Assembly: GCF_009707705.1 (NCBI RefSeq)
Contig: NZ_WLYX01000001.1
Coordinates: 2,852,001 to 2,916,000 of the forward strand
Direction: 5' to 3'
DNA: 64,000 nt
From: Paludibacterium denitrificans
Lineage (GTDB): Bacteria > Pseudomonadota > Gammaproteobacteria > Burkholderiales > Chromobacteriaceae
Made by a program: the position numbers and the translations under genes. This document shows, piece by piece, positions 54,194 to 63,614 of this stretch. Numbering within the stretch: the stretch's first letter is position 1; the number at the start of each line of letters is the position of its first letter. The notes below the pieces were generated by a model, which worked only from the letters and a program-made list of their open reading frames with translations, did not search any database and was not told the origin of the DNA.

Positions 54194-55061
54194 TGTCTGC
54201 AACAAGGAGGGGGTTCAGGAGGCCTTGCGAGGCTGGCTGTCTTTTGTGTAGTCCTGAGCAGCAAAGCCGTGGGGGCGGTTGGCCGAGTCAGTCATAGCCA
54301 TGGAGGGCGGATTTTGTGATGGAGGCGTTATTTGTTGCGGTGGCGGTGTGCGGCCCTGCCCTTGTTGGCCGTTTTCATCCACCCTTGCCTGACGAATGTC
54401 CTGCTGTTGTGGCTGATAAGGGTCAAACTGAGGACGGGCGACATTGTCCCGGCATTTTTTCTCCGGTAGATCAACCTCGGTGCCCTGCTGGGTGTAGCAC
54501 TTGCACTTGGTAGACGATGAAACGCACATGGCGACACGTGGGAACGTAGTCGGCCTTGCCAAATCGTCATAGCGTGGTTCTGACTCGGGTATATCAGGGA
54601 AACGTGGCGTGCGCTCTTGCATGTACTGCGCAGGCGTCAGTGGCTGGCGCTCTTTCTGCTGCTGGGGCGCTTGCATCATGGAGCCAGCCGGAGCGGAAGC
54701 CAGATGTTTAGAGGGGTCCAAAGACATGGATGGCCCACCGGTGGCTTTCTTGATGTACGTCAGGCTGAAATACAATCCCACACAAGCAAGAATAAAGAAA
54801 AAGATCATGTACCAGACCTTTTTAGGTATAGAGACCTTGATGGTGTGAGCCTCAGCTGACTTGTACCACTTGTAGACCTCTTTCGGATAAATGAACTTTT
54901 CAGAATGCGGGCATGAACGCTTGACGCCTGCCGCATTGGGTTTTTCCTGCATTTCCTCCCAACGGTAAAGCTGTGAAGCTGGCATACCGAAAATGCGGAC
55001 AAGGTGATAATGACGAGTAAAAAGCGCCTTTAAATGGCTGTCAAAATTCTGGACGCCTTGA

Positions 55062-55070
55062 GTAATAAGG
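55062..55070. repeat. Target-site duplication of the IS, left copy
   Basis: GTAATAAGG directly before the left inverted repeat; the identical 9-mer at 56107-56115 follows the right inverted repeat. Confidence 0.92.
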
Positions 55071-56106
55071 GGCTTTGTTGCACAAATCTGGGCTTGTATA
55101 CGTCCGGTAGAATGACGGCATGAGCAAGCCCCTCCCTCCCAAGTACCAAACCACCAACTGGCAGACCTACAATCAGTCCCTCAAGCAGCGAGGGCAACTA
55201 CTCCTCTGGCTCGACAAGGCTATGAACTGGCTAGCGCTTACCACTGGTAAACGGGGGCGCCAGCCAACGTTTACCGACGCCGCCATTCAGTTCTGTCTCA
55301 CCATTAAATGCCTTTTTGGCCTCGCGTTACGCCAAACCACTGGCATGGTCGAAAGCATGCTGCATTTGGCCGGGCTCGACTGGGCGGTGCCTGATTTCAG
55401 TACGCTCTCCCGACGCCAGAAAGACCTACAAGTGCGTATCCCGGTACAGAAAAAGCAGGGTTGCCTGCATCTGCTGGTGGATAGCACCGGCATAAAGATG
55501 ATGGGCGAAGGCGAGTGGAAGGTGAAAAAGCATGGTGCAGACTACCGCCGCCAATGGCGCAAGCTGCATCTGGGGGTAGATGCGCAGACGCTGGAAATCC
55601 GTGCAATGGAAGTGACGGACAACCGCACTGGCGACGCCACCATGCTGCCAGAGCTGCTATCGCAAATCCCAGCGTCAGAAGAACTGATGACGGTAACCAC
55701 GGATGGGGCGTACGACACGCGCCTGTGTCACGCTGCGATTGCAGAACGTGGCGCAGCGGCCATCATTCCCCCGCGGCGAAACGGTCAACTCTGGAAAGGG
55801 AATTCACAGGGCAATCAGGCTCGCAATGAGTCACTGCGCGCGGTGAAGTACTTGGGAAGGACGCTCTGGAAAAAGTGGACTGGCTACCATCGCCGCAGCC
55901 TGGTCGAGACGAAAATGCATTGCTTCAAATTGTTGGCAGACCGCGTCAAATCGCGGGACTTTGACCGGCAGGTTGCAGAGCTTCAAATCTGTGCTGCGAT
56001 ACTCAATCGCTTTACTGCGCTGGGCACGCCGCACACGGTCCGCATGGGATAAGTCCGCCCGGGGTTTGGGGTAGTTCGGCCTTTAACTGATTTGTGCAAC
56101 AAAGCC
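55071..56106 (+). mobile_element. IS5-family insertion sequence (IS903 subgroup)
   Basis: A 1036-bp element with perfect 18-bp terminal inverted repeats, GGCTTTGTTGCACAAATC at the left and its complement at the right, flanked by a 9-bp target duplication. IS903 ends in GGCTTTGTTGAATAAATC and also makes 9-bp duplications, so the subgroup is clear. One transposase gene fills the element. The sequence is undamaged, suggesting recent insertion. Confidence 0.93.
55120..56052 (+). CDS. IS5 family transposase (IS903 subgroup)
   Basis: A 310-residue DDE transposase starting MSKPLPPKYQTTNWQTYN. The three catalytic acids are visible in LLVDSTGIK, TTDGAYDTR and RRSLVETKMHCFK (the Y-2-R-3-E-6-K signature of IS4/IS5 families). 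It is the only gene on the plus strand inside the phage body and has no frameshift. It probably remains active. Confidence 0.93.
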   Translation: MSKPLPPKYQTTNWQTYNQSLKQRGQLLLWLDKAMNWLALTTGKRGRQPTFTDAAIQFCLTIKCLFGLALRQTTGMVESMLHLAGLDWAVPDFSTLSRRQKDLQVRIPVQKKQGCLHLLVDSTGIKMMGEGEWKVKKHGADYRRQWRKLHLGVDAQTLEIRAMEVTDNRTGDATMLPELLSQIPASEELMTVTTDGAYDTRLCHAAIAERGAAAIIPPRRNGQLWKGNSQGNQARNESLRAVKYLGRTLWKKWTGYHRRSLVETKMHCFKLLADRVKSRDFDRQVAELQICAAILNRFTALGTPHTVRMG

Positions 56107-56115
56107 GTAATAAGG
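56107..56115. repeat. Target-site duplication of the IS, right copy
   Basis: GTAATAAGG, identical to 55062-55070, inside the N-terminal half of zot. Confidence 0.92.
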
Positions 56116-56428
56116 AAAAGGCGAAGACCGTAATGGCGGTGGGTATCAAAATGCTGGATGTAGTCCGGGATTTTGGAGCCGTTGGGGCGCTTGGGAAATA
56201 TTTTCTGAAATTCATCAATGACAACAATGGACTGAGCCGGAAGCTCAAACCATTTGTGCGGGTCATCCAGTTCGACCCAATTTTTTAGCCGCTCTTTTCC
56301 GTATTCTGTCAGGTCAATGCCGTAGTAGTAGACCTGACAATTCTCCCGTTCAGCCAGATCATTAACATTCTTAATAATCCAGAGGGTTTTGCCAGAGCCG
56401 GGACGAGCCGTAAGCAGGTTAAGCGTTG

Positions 56429-56743
56429 TCATGCTTTAAACCCTTTCCATTTGCTTTGAATTAGGTTGCCTGCGCTATCCATGCCCGCCAATGTCGTGCG
56501 AATAACCAAGGCGGAAAACAAAATAGAAAGGCACTGACCTACACCGGCCATGGCTAAAATTGAAACGATAGCAACAGGTAGGGAGGAAAGATTGGAAGAA
56601 ACTTTGTCCTGTAATAATTTCATGGCGAAATTACAACCCGAAAAGGCAATCATGCCAAAACCCAAAGCACCAATAATCCGAGAAATAAGGGACGACAAAA
56701 GCGCCGTAATAACAGAAGAGACAATCCCAATAATGACAGGCAT
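56429..56743 (-). CDS. DUF2523 family minor coat protein (pVI-like)
   Basis: A 104-residue membrane protein with three hydrophobic segments (IIGIVSSVITALLSSLI, IIGALGFGMIAFSGCNF, LPVAIVSILAMAGVGQCLSI). DUF2523 proteins sit between the adsorption protein and Zot in many inoviruses and act like pVI of Ff phage, capping the virion. The stop overlaps the zot start (ATGA), so the two are coupled. Confidence 0.88.
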   Translation of the reverse strand: MPVIIGIVSSVITALLSSLISRIIGALGFGMIAFSGCNFAMKLLQDKVSSNLSSLPVAIVSILAMAGVGQCLSILFSALVIRTTLAGMDSAGNLIQSKWKGFKA

Positions 56744-56744
56744 G

Positions 56745-58096
56745 TCACCCCCTCCTGAAAATAATCATTGACGCGCCAACCAAGGAAACGGCTACCAATA
56801 CCCAACGAAGATTTTGAGCAAAGGTACACAACGGACCGAACGAAATCGGGAAGGAACCAGAGGTGACGCCTAAGTTAATGGGAACGGTAATATCTGGCGG
56901 ACAGGAATAAGTGCCGAAGAAAGTGTCCTGAGTGTTTAACATTGAGGACAAATCGCCACCCACACCGTCAGCCAGATTAGATGTGTCAGTGTCAGGACGT
57001 GCAGGAGAAGAGTCATCCGAGCACAGGAACTTGAGCAGGCCGGTATATTCGCAGGTGCCGCTATCCGTTCCATTGCCCGTGCCTGTAGTACCTGACGCCG
57101 TGCCAGTGGTTCCAGAAGCCGTGCCGGTGGTGCCAGAAGCAGTGCCACTGCCCATGTTGGTGTTTGATGTTGGGTTAAAAGTAGTGGAGCCACCGCCACC
57201 AGATTGAGTGATCGGCGTATACGGCCAAGGCGGCAACAAAGTACATTGACCCGCGATATTTATCTGGCCAGATGGACAATTTCCATTTGAATCAGGCGCA
57301 TTGGTTTTAGTGCACTTACCATCATAAGTGGTCATTTCCCCTGCACCGCACTTGCCATTCAAATCCTTGCCATCATTGGTAATCGGCGGATTTTTAGTGC
57401 CGGGCGTAGGAGCATTTTTGACGCAAACATAATCATTATTGACCTGACCATAGGTGTAACCGTCAGGACAAACGGCATTCGGTGCCGGGCCTGCATCATA
57501 AAGCTGGGCCGGGTCCGTCGTGTTTTTAGGTGCAGGCGTTGCAGGAGGTGGCCCGCCACAGTAACTGCCTGTATAGCTATAAGCCCAAGAACCGCCATTG
57601 GCATAGTCGGCATTAGCCTTGATTTCACAACCATAAGGAGAGGTTGAACCGGTTTGCTGACAAGCCCTTTGAGTGGGTGACCACGCGGAGCTAGATCCGG
57701 TTAATGTTGGGAGGCTAGGAAGGCCCTGCCCTTTTTTAGCTGCGCAAACGGCAGCAGCATCAGACGCACCAACGCGAGTACATGTTGTGCCGGAAAGCGT
57801 CCAGGTTGAATCAGGACAACCCGCTTGAACCTTAGAAGAAACGTAATAATGGACGCCGTGGTTATCGTCGCCAATCAGGCAAGCGCCCGAACGGGGTTCG
57901 TAATAGTCATAAACACCGGCGTGGTAGGTGTTATGAGAGCAAACTTCCGAGGGTGTAGAGTAATAGCCAGTAAAAAGATTACCGGGGGCATAGTAAACCG
58001 TGACAGAAACAGTAGCCGTCGTTTCTGCGAAAGCACTAGTGGAAAAGAATCCAGCCAGCCCCGACAAGAGCAAGAATAACGAAATAGCCCGCCACA
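56745..58096 (-). CDS. Phage adsorption protein (pIII/TspB-like)
   Basis: A 450-residue tip protein. A signal peptide (MWRAISLFLLLSGLAGFFSTSAFA is the first 24 residues in part), many cysteines in the N-terminal half, a Pro/Thr/Asn-rich linker, three tandem copies of a Gly-Thr-Ala-Ser-rich 6-mer (TASGTTG, coded at about 57080-57150), and a C-terminal transmembrane anchor NLRWVLVAVSLVGASMIIF ending in RRG. The layout matches pIII and the TspB protein of the meningococcal disease-associated phage. The start at 58096 is set by the signal peptide. Confidence 0.85.
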
Positions 58097-58154
58097 TTGA
58101 GCACTCCCCGAAAAGATAAAAAAAGGGGCCGAAGCCCCCTCGCCTAGCCAAAAA

Positions 58155-58394
58155 TTAAATGGACTGACGTACAGCACGGAAACCAGCCGCAGCGGCCTTA
58201 ACAGCCAACCAAGCCAAACCAATCGCACCAACAGCCGCAACAATAGTCGCGATGTAAGCGGTAATCGTAGAAACATCAATGGCAGGGAGGCCGTCGGCAA
58301 AGGCAGACGAAGCAAAGGCACCGATAGCCACCGGGGCAGCAAAACGGGCCGGGATACGGGAAGCGAAACGACGAGCAGCGTTGATCAGTTTCAT
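58155..58394 (-). CDS. Major coat protein (pVIII-like)
   Basis: A 79-residue precursor. A basic, long signal region ends at SSAFA; the mature 45-residue helix starts DGLPAIDVST, has a hydrophobic middle (ITAYIATIVAAVGAIGLAWLAV) and a basic end (KAAAAGFRAVRQSI) that would contact DNA. Size, charge pattern and place are those of inovirus major coat proteins. Confidence 0.9.
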   Translation of the reverse strand: MKLINAARRFASRIPARFAAPVAIGAFASSAFADGLPAIDVSTITAYIATIVAAVGAIGLAWLAVKAAAAGFRAVRQSI

Positions 58395-58396
58395 GA

Positions 58397-58648
58397 TTAA
58401 TCTCCAGATGAATCAGGTTGATAAGACATTGCCGCAGAGAGCGGACGAAAAACCCATGCGACAACCCAAACCGAGAGAATGGATACGGAAATGGCTGCCC
58501 CATCGGCTAGTGATAGCGGCATCCAGATGGACCCCGCTAAATTCGAATATTCTTGCGGCGTAACCGCCAGATAACCGGTGCACGAGGCCGGAGCATCTTG
58601 TGTTGTGTGGACCGCGCCAGAGGCGTCAGGGACTAGGCAAAGTGGCAT
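58397..58648 (-). CDS. Small phage membrane protein
   Basis: An 83-residue protein with one C-terminal transmembrane helix (AAISVSILSVWVVAWVFRPL) and two N-terminal cysteines. It has the position and size of a minor coat protein (pVII/pIX type) or of the small membrane gene found before the coat gene in many inoviruses. Two nt upstream of the coat gene. Confidence 0.7.
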   Translation of the reverse strand: MPLCLVPDASGAVHTTQDAPASCTGYLAVTPQEYSNLAGSIWMPLSLADGAAISVSILSVWVVAWVFRPLSAAMSYQPDSSGD

Positions 58649-58660
58649 TGTCGCGTTCCG

Positions 58661-60446
58661 TTAGTGAATCCAGCCGGGTGGATGGAAAATGAAGGAAGAT
58701 TCGGTGTGGAAGTCATCGAAAACCTCCACTTCATCAAGCAGGGATTCCCGGTAATCCGCTCTACTCTGTCCGGTGGCCGTACAGTTATTGACACGAGTCC
58801 AAGAGCGGCTAACGCCGCCGTCGCGCTGGCCGTCGTCCCTCCGTCCCGCGCCGTCGGCTGTCGCCGCTTCGGACGCGGGTTGCACTGTCCATTCATGGAT
58901 GCGGGAAATAGCGACAACCCCGAAGCCATCCACGCCACGAATCACGGCTGACTCTTCACCGTATTGATTCGTGACCGGCTCACGATAGGTGTGAGCGGCC
59001 AAGTCGGCACGCTTGGCGGTAGCGCCACCCATCAAGCGCAGGTACTGGCACCAGTCAGAGCAATCCGCCGCCGTAATGAGGTCGGCCAGTTCCGGGCGTT
59101 CATCCTCAACGTGGAGGCGGCGCAGTTCGCGCCATACCGTGACCGGTACAGCACCGATTTGCTGGAATTGGCGAATGCCCCACTTCGCCCAGTGCTTCGA
59201 CGCGGAAAGCGGACTCGCTGAATAGCTGGGGGTCGGTGGGATTGGATTCATGGTCGAAATCCGAGAGGGACAGACCTTCATGGTTACGACCATCGACGTT
59301 CTTGGCGATGTACTTGGCGACGTAGCCGCAGGCCGAGCCATTAACCAGATCAATGGTTTTAAAGGTGCACCGGCGACGCCATGCACCCGGTTGATTCGGT
59401 TCGACTTGCAGTGCGTAGTGGCGCATGACCTTACGCACGATGCGGCGATACTGGCCTTCAAAGAAAAGCACCATGTGCCAGTGCGGCGTACCGTCGTGGT
59501 GTGGTTCAGCCACACGGAAGCCGTACATACGAACACCGGCACGGGCAAGTTTTGCTCGTGCACGCGCCCAAACAGTGCGCAGGTGCATTTGCGATTCACG
59601 CGGGCCGAACAGGGGGTTGTAGCCGGGATTCGGTGCGCCGGTTTTGGATAGGCGCGGATGGTAGGAGCCGGGGCACGTCAGGGTGATGAAATCACAGACG
59701 TGACCTTCCTCCTTGGCGTACTGTTCAAAGCCACGCAAGCGCACCATGAGTTCAGCGCGACGAATCAGCGGATTGGAGGTGGACAGTGCCGCCAGTTCCT
59801 CAAGGGTATAAGACTGGCCTAGCTCGTTGATCACTTGCGTCATGGCGAGCAATTCACGACTCTGACGCTTGCGTGCGGCCAGACGCTTTACGGCGTCATC
59901 TGAGGCGTATAGCCCGGCGCGATTATGCACACGTCCGGCAATAATGGCTCCTCGCTCCAAAGTACGATGTGAAGCCTTCCTAATCTGGCGCCGCCACCAG
60001 ACGGGGTTGCTGGCGCGGAGCCAGACGCTTTGTTCGGTGTGCGGAGCTTTGCCGGGGTCTGGTAGGTCCACAGCATAGAGCCGGGCCAGCGCTTGTACTT
60101 CAACGAGTGAAGCGCCATTCCGGCACATCCAACCGACACGCCGAGCAAGTGCCTTTGCCTTTGCAGTAATGTCATTTTCATCAATGAGGACGTGGCGCGG
60201 CAGGCCAAGGCCGCGAATGGTTTCGGAGATATGGCGAAGCCAGATATTGGCGTTACGTGGGCGATCATCGGGAACGTGAATCCCCATGACGCCACGCTGA
60301 GGGTTGATGCGGCGACCCTTGGGGGTTTCCAACGGGACGTGTTTACGGCCTTCCCATTCACGCAGAACCCCCTCAGAAACCGCTTGGGGAATGCCCCGAA
60401 CGGTTTCGAAGGCGAATTCTGAATCAATGTGCAGACGGTTGAGCAT
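58661..60446 (-). CDS. Rolling-circle replication initiator (phage GPA-type HUH endonuclease)
   Basis: A 594-residue Rep of the bacteriophage replication gene A (GPA) kind. The HUH metal motif lies in GTPHWHMVLFF and the catalytic tyrosine motif is YVAKYIAKN, with two tyrosines four apart. It nicks the phage origin and leads rolling-circle replication. One base is inserted near 59190 (GCCTGG read as GCACTGG), after the catalytic domain; the corrected C-terminus continues WAKWGIRQFQQIGAVPVTVW and ends GWIH. Overlapped operon with the small genes upstream. Confidence 0.88.
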
Positions 60447-60448
60447 GA

Positions 60449-60664
60449 TCAGACCTCGAAGAACTCGAGCGGGGTCAGGAAGGTCAGGCCCTTGGGGGTG
60501 CGGTAAATCGCCAGTTGCTCAGGCTCGTAGCCAAAGCCAGCCGCGCCCAGCCGGTCCAGTTCGACTTTCTCCGATGCGGAGAGGTCGGAAAACTGAACGC
60601 GGTTCCAGTCCAAAAAGCGGGGGTTATGGGGCATGAGTTCCGGTAGGTTGGGCGCGGTGTTCAT
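60449..60664 (-). CDS. Small phage protein of unknown function
   Basis: A 71-residue protein (MNTAPNLPELMPHNPRFLDW…) not recognised. It is soluble and acidic, ends TPLEFFEV, and lies between the ssDNA-binding protein and rep with a 1-nt junction on one side and 2 nt on the other. A replication helper is a guess. Confidence 0.65.
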   Translation of the reverse strand: MNTAPNLPELMPHNPRFLDWNRVQFSDLSASEKVELDRLGAAGFGYEPEQLAIYRTPKGLTFLTPLEFFEV

Positions 60665-60996
60665 TTAGGCGGCTTTCTGGTCTTTAGGCAGGCGGGCGGC
60701 GCACTTGTTGACCAGTGCGGCGTAGTCGGACGGAGAGACAAGCACCGGATCAATGGCGAGTGCGTCGTAACGGTCGGAGTAGATCGAAGCGACGTCATGT
60801 AGAAGCCAGCGGCATACGGCAGCTGATCTTCTTGCAGGCGAATTTTGATTTCAGTCGGGTACTTCTTGAGTTCGCCGGTTTCAACGTCGAAGGTATGCGC
60901 GTAGCAGGTTTGGTTGCGGATTTTGTACGGGGTGCCCTTGGCGCTGATGCCTTCACGCTGCTGGACGTTGGGGGTTTCAACTTCGATAACGATCAT
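60665..60996 (-). CDS. Phage single-stranded DNA-binding protein (gpV-like)
   Basis: Helix-destabilising protein that coats phage ssDNA before assembly. MIVIEVETPNVQQREGISAKGTPYKIRNQ shows the family pattern: an opening strand, then SxKGxPYxIRxQ, then IKIRLQEDQLPYAAGFY. An indel near 60798 breaks the frame; corrected, it continues SIYSDRYDALAIDPVLVSPS and ends DQKAA, about 110 residues. Confidence 0.88.
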
Positions 60997-60998
60997 GA

Positions 60999-61247
60999 TT
61001 AGCTCCGGTTGGTAAGAGATTGGAGGCGGAACGAGAGGTATTGCAGGTAGCGGCGGCAATCCACGTAGGCGCGGAGTGATTCATTGTCGACAACACCAAC
61101 CGTCAGGCGGGCCGTGACGGTGTTGGCTAAGGAGTTCATCCGCCCCATTGTTTCTGCCATGCAAAGCTGGATGATGTAAGCGAGGCATTGGCGGTCTGGA
61201 CCGTCGGCAGTCACGAACAATTCGGGCGGAAAAAGCCGTGGAAACAT
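60999..61247 (-). CDS. Small phage protein of unknown function
   Basis: An 82-residue, mostly helical protein (MFPRLFPPELFVTADGPDRQ…). Not recognised. It is the first gene of the leftward phage operon, starting 102 nt from the divergent regulator, and 2 nt before the ssDNA-binding gene. Confidence 0.65.
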   Translation of the reverse strand: MFPRLFPPELFVTADGPDRQCLAYIIQLCMAETMGRMNSLANTVTARLTVGVVDNESLRAYVDCRRYLQYLSFRLQSLTNRS

Positions 61248-61349
61248 GGCGATACCTATTCCCTGCTAGAATTAAAGAATAGTCGGCGTACTCAGCCGAA
61301 GACGTTTAGATGGTAGTGTCCTCAAACGAAGACATGCAAGGGGAGAAGA
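61248..61349. promoter_or_regulatory. Divergent control region of the prophage
   Basis: AT-rich 102-bp gap between the phage repressor-like gene (right) and the replication operon (left). Contains the partial repeats GTCGGCGTACTCAGCCGAAGACG and TCCTCAAACGAAGACATG sharing the motif CGAAGAC, at about 61297 and 61325, a candidate operator pair. AAGGGGAGAAG precedes the regulator start. Confidence 0.45.
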
Positions 61350-61733
61350 ATGGAAAAAAGCGTTGACTACCTGAAAGCAGCAATAGAAAAGCTGGGTGCG
61401 AAAAGTGATACCAAAGCTGCGCAATCACTTGAGATCAGCAAGCAAGCCATTAGCCAATATCTCAATGAGAGCCGAGTAATGGATGATTTCGCAGCGGCAA
61501 AAGTAGCCGAGGCGCTAGGAATTCACCCGTGGGAAGTGATTACTTTATGTAATGCAGAACGCGAGAAAACCGAGGAAAGACGGGCGTTTTGGAGGGGTTT
61601 TAGATCGGGGGCGGCAGGAATTCAGGCGCAAGCAGGATGCGCAACAGTCAAAGGCATGGCTGCAACCGCACTGTCCGCCCCCGCGCTGATTTTTGTGGTC
61701 AACGCGGCCCGGGAATTATGGCGGTTATGTTGA
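61350..61733 (+). CDS. Phage HTH regulator (DUF3693-like)
   Basis: A 127-residue protein with an N-terminal helix-turn-helix (KAAQSLEISKQAISQYLNESRVM) and a C-terminal hydrophobic region (MAATALSAPALIFVVNAARELW). Similar regulators stand opposite the replication operon in inoviruses of Neisseria, Vibrio and Xanthomonas and control lysogeny. Its last six codons lie inside the attR site, so the stop codon is supplied by host DNA. Confidence 0.8.
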   Translation: MEKSVDYLKAAIEKLGAKSDTKAAQSLEISKQAISQYLNESRVMDDFAAAKVAEALGIHPWEVITLCNAEREKTEERRAFWRGFRSGAAGIQAQAGCATVKGMAATALSAPALIFVVNAARELWRLC

Positions 61734-61735
61734 AA
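61708..61735. other. Right prophage junction (attR)
   Basis: The centre TGGCGG and arm TTATGTTGAAA match a XerD half-site (E. coli TTATGTTAAAT); the other arm CCCGGGAATTA is degenerate, as usual for the phage-derived half. Shares TATGGCGGTTATGTT, apart from one base at its left, with attL. Confidence 0.7.
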
Positions 61736-61817
61736 AGATTGCGTGGGCAGCCAAGAACATTGGTGTTCGATGGGTTTCCCCGACGGGAAATTCTTACTCA
61801 TGACTACACCTTTGATC

Positions 61818-63421
61818 TCAGTGTTCGCCGTCTCCGGTCTCAGTCTCTCCATCTTCGAGAACCAAATGGTTTTGCAATTGTTTGTTGTTCTTGATGCCTA
61901 ACTTGCGTAGTTTCTCGGCGCTGGTTACCAGGTTGCCGCGACCGCTGCCCAGTTTTTTCATGGCGTCAGCGAATGTGTCGCGTGAACCGTCCAGTTGTTT
62001 GCCGAGTTTTTCCATGCTGTCGATAAAGCCGACAAACTTGTCATACATGGCGCCACCTTGGCGGGCTATTTCCTGTGCGTTCTGGTTCTGATACTCGTAA
62101 CGCCAGATGCTTGCGACGGTACGCAATGTGGCCAGTAGCGTGCTCGGGCCAACAATCATGATACGGCGCTCGAAGGCCTCGTTAAACAGGGTCATGTCAT
62201 GCTGCACGGCCAATAGATACGCGGGTTCTACCGGGATAAACATGAACACGAAATCCAGCGTGTTTAGCCGGTACAGATCCTGATAGCGTTTCTCTGAAAG
62301 TGCACGAATGTGCTGACGGATGGCTGCAATGTGTAATTTCAGCTCGGTATCGCGGCTCGTTTCGTCACTGGCCGCGGTGTAACGCACATAGGCGTTGAGC
62401 GAGACCTTGGAGTCCACGACCAGCTGTTTGCCTTCTGGCAGATCGATTACCACGTCTGGCTGATAGCGTTTGACGCCGTCTTCGGTGTCGACAACGTCCG
62501 AAACTTGTACCCGGTATTCGCGGTCTTTCTGCAGCCCCGAGGTTTCCAGTACCTTCTCCAGTACCATTTCCCCCACGTGCCTTGCGCTTTGTTATTGCTG
62601 CCGGTCAGTGCGTTGGTCAATGCCACGGCGTCGTTATTCAGGCGGGTGTTCAGTTCTTGCAAACGGCGCAGTTCATGCTCGAGCGTCAATCGCTCTTTGG
62701 AGTCTTTGTCGTAGGTGTCTTGCACCAATTTGCCGAAACCTTGCAGGCGTTCATGTAGTGGGATTAGCAAGGCGCCCATGTTCTGTTGATTCTGCTCGGT
62801 AAACCGTTTGGATTTTTCTTCCAGAATGTCGTTGGCCAGTGCCTTGAACTGGTTGGACAGTGTTTCTCGCGCCTCGGTTAGTAGCCCGATTTTTTCCTGA
62901 GTTTGTTGGCGTTCCTGTTGTAGCGTGGTGGTCAGTTCCTGTTCGCGTGCGGTAAGCCGGGTGATGGTTTCGGCCAACCTTTGCTGCTGTTCGGCGGCGG
63001 ACACCAGTTGCTGTCGCAGCTCTTCCATTTGCCGCCCCTGCTCTTCTCTGGCTGCCAGTTGGCCAGAAAGATTGCGCAGTTCGTCCATTAGCTGGTGCAC
63101 GTGGGTGTCACGTTCCGTGATGCTTTGCTCCAGTTCTGGCAGGCGTTGTGCACGCGTCTGATAGGCCGCCAGTTGTTGTTGTGTCGTGGCCAGTGTCTGG
63201 CGATGTTCGGCCAACTCTGCCTTTGTGGCACGCTCGCGCTCTTGCCATTCGGCGGCCGGGCGATTGGCAGTTTGGGCTTCGGTTTGCAGGTTGGCGGCTT
63301 CCATTAGCCATGTGTTGCGTGCCTGTTCCAGTAGTGTTTGCCCTTGTTGGCGTGCAAGCAGCCAGCCAGCGATGGCGCCTAGCATCAAGGCAAAAATGGC
63401 AATTACAGCGAATGTTGTCAT
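61818..63421 (-). CDS. rmuC: DNA recombination protein RmuC
   Basis: Membrane-tethered nuclease-like protein that limits recombination at inverted repeats. An N-terminal transmembrane helix (FAVIAIFALMLGAIAGWLLA), a long coiled coil (about residues 25-230) and the RmuC domain with YQPDVVIDLPEGKQLVVDSKVSLNAY and FMFIPVEPAYLLA. A G-run near 62572 is one base short; corrected length is 534 residues. It ends about 80 nt from attR, so the prophage sits directly behind it. It carries two DUS-like copies. Confidence 0.93.
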
Positions 63422-63614
63422 ATCAATGGGTTATCTGTATTTGTTAATGCAACCTCTAATGCTTGAGTCACGCAAAAACAAAGGGTTATTAACAATAGTT
63501 AGAGTGATTTATAGATTTCCGTCGATCTTTAGCCTTGCCGTAAATCTCGCGGCGAAGGTGTTTTTCAGAATTTGATATCAAATAAAAACAATTGGTTGCG
63601 AGTTTTTATTAGAG

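Larger units (their letters stand above)
54215..56432 (-). pseudogene. zot: Zot-like phage assembly ATPase, split by an IS
   Basis: Inovirus gpI/Zot family inner-membrane ATPase needed for virion assembly and export. The N-terminal part (56432 down to 56107) has Walker A ARPGSGKT and Walker B IVVIDEFQ. The C-terminal part (55061 down to 54215) has the transmembrane helix MIFFFILACVGLYFSLTYI and the periplasmic CVSSSTKCKCYTQQG block. An IS903-type element with a 9-bp duplication separates them. Removing the IS and one duplicate joins the halves in frame as GLRLFLITQGVQNF, giving 390 residues, so the insertion is clean and likely recent. The start overlaps the DUF2523 stop. Confidence 0.9.
53087..61724. 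mobile_element. Inovirus (filamentous phage) prophage integrated at dif
   Basis: A compact leftward gene set in filamentous-phage order: rep, two small genes flanking an ssDNA-binding protein, small membrane protein, major coat, adsorption protein, DUF2523 minor coat, Zot, then a cargo gene; one rightward repressor-like gene at the right end. The ends carry a shared TATGGCGGTTATGTT sequence matching dif. Total 8.6 kb, or about 7.6 kb after removing the inserted IS and its duplication, a normal inovirus size. It contains no exact DUS-like 9-mer, unlike the host DNA around it. Confidence 0.88.

Noticed and set aside
57080..57150. Possible CRISPR-like short repeats
   Set aside because: They are an in-frame Gly/Thr/Ser-rich linker of the phage adsorption protein; no spacers.
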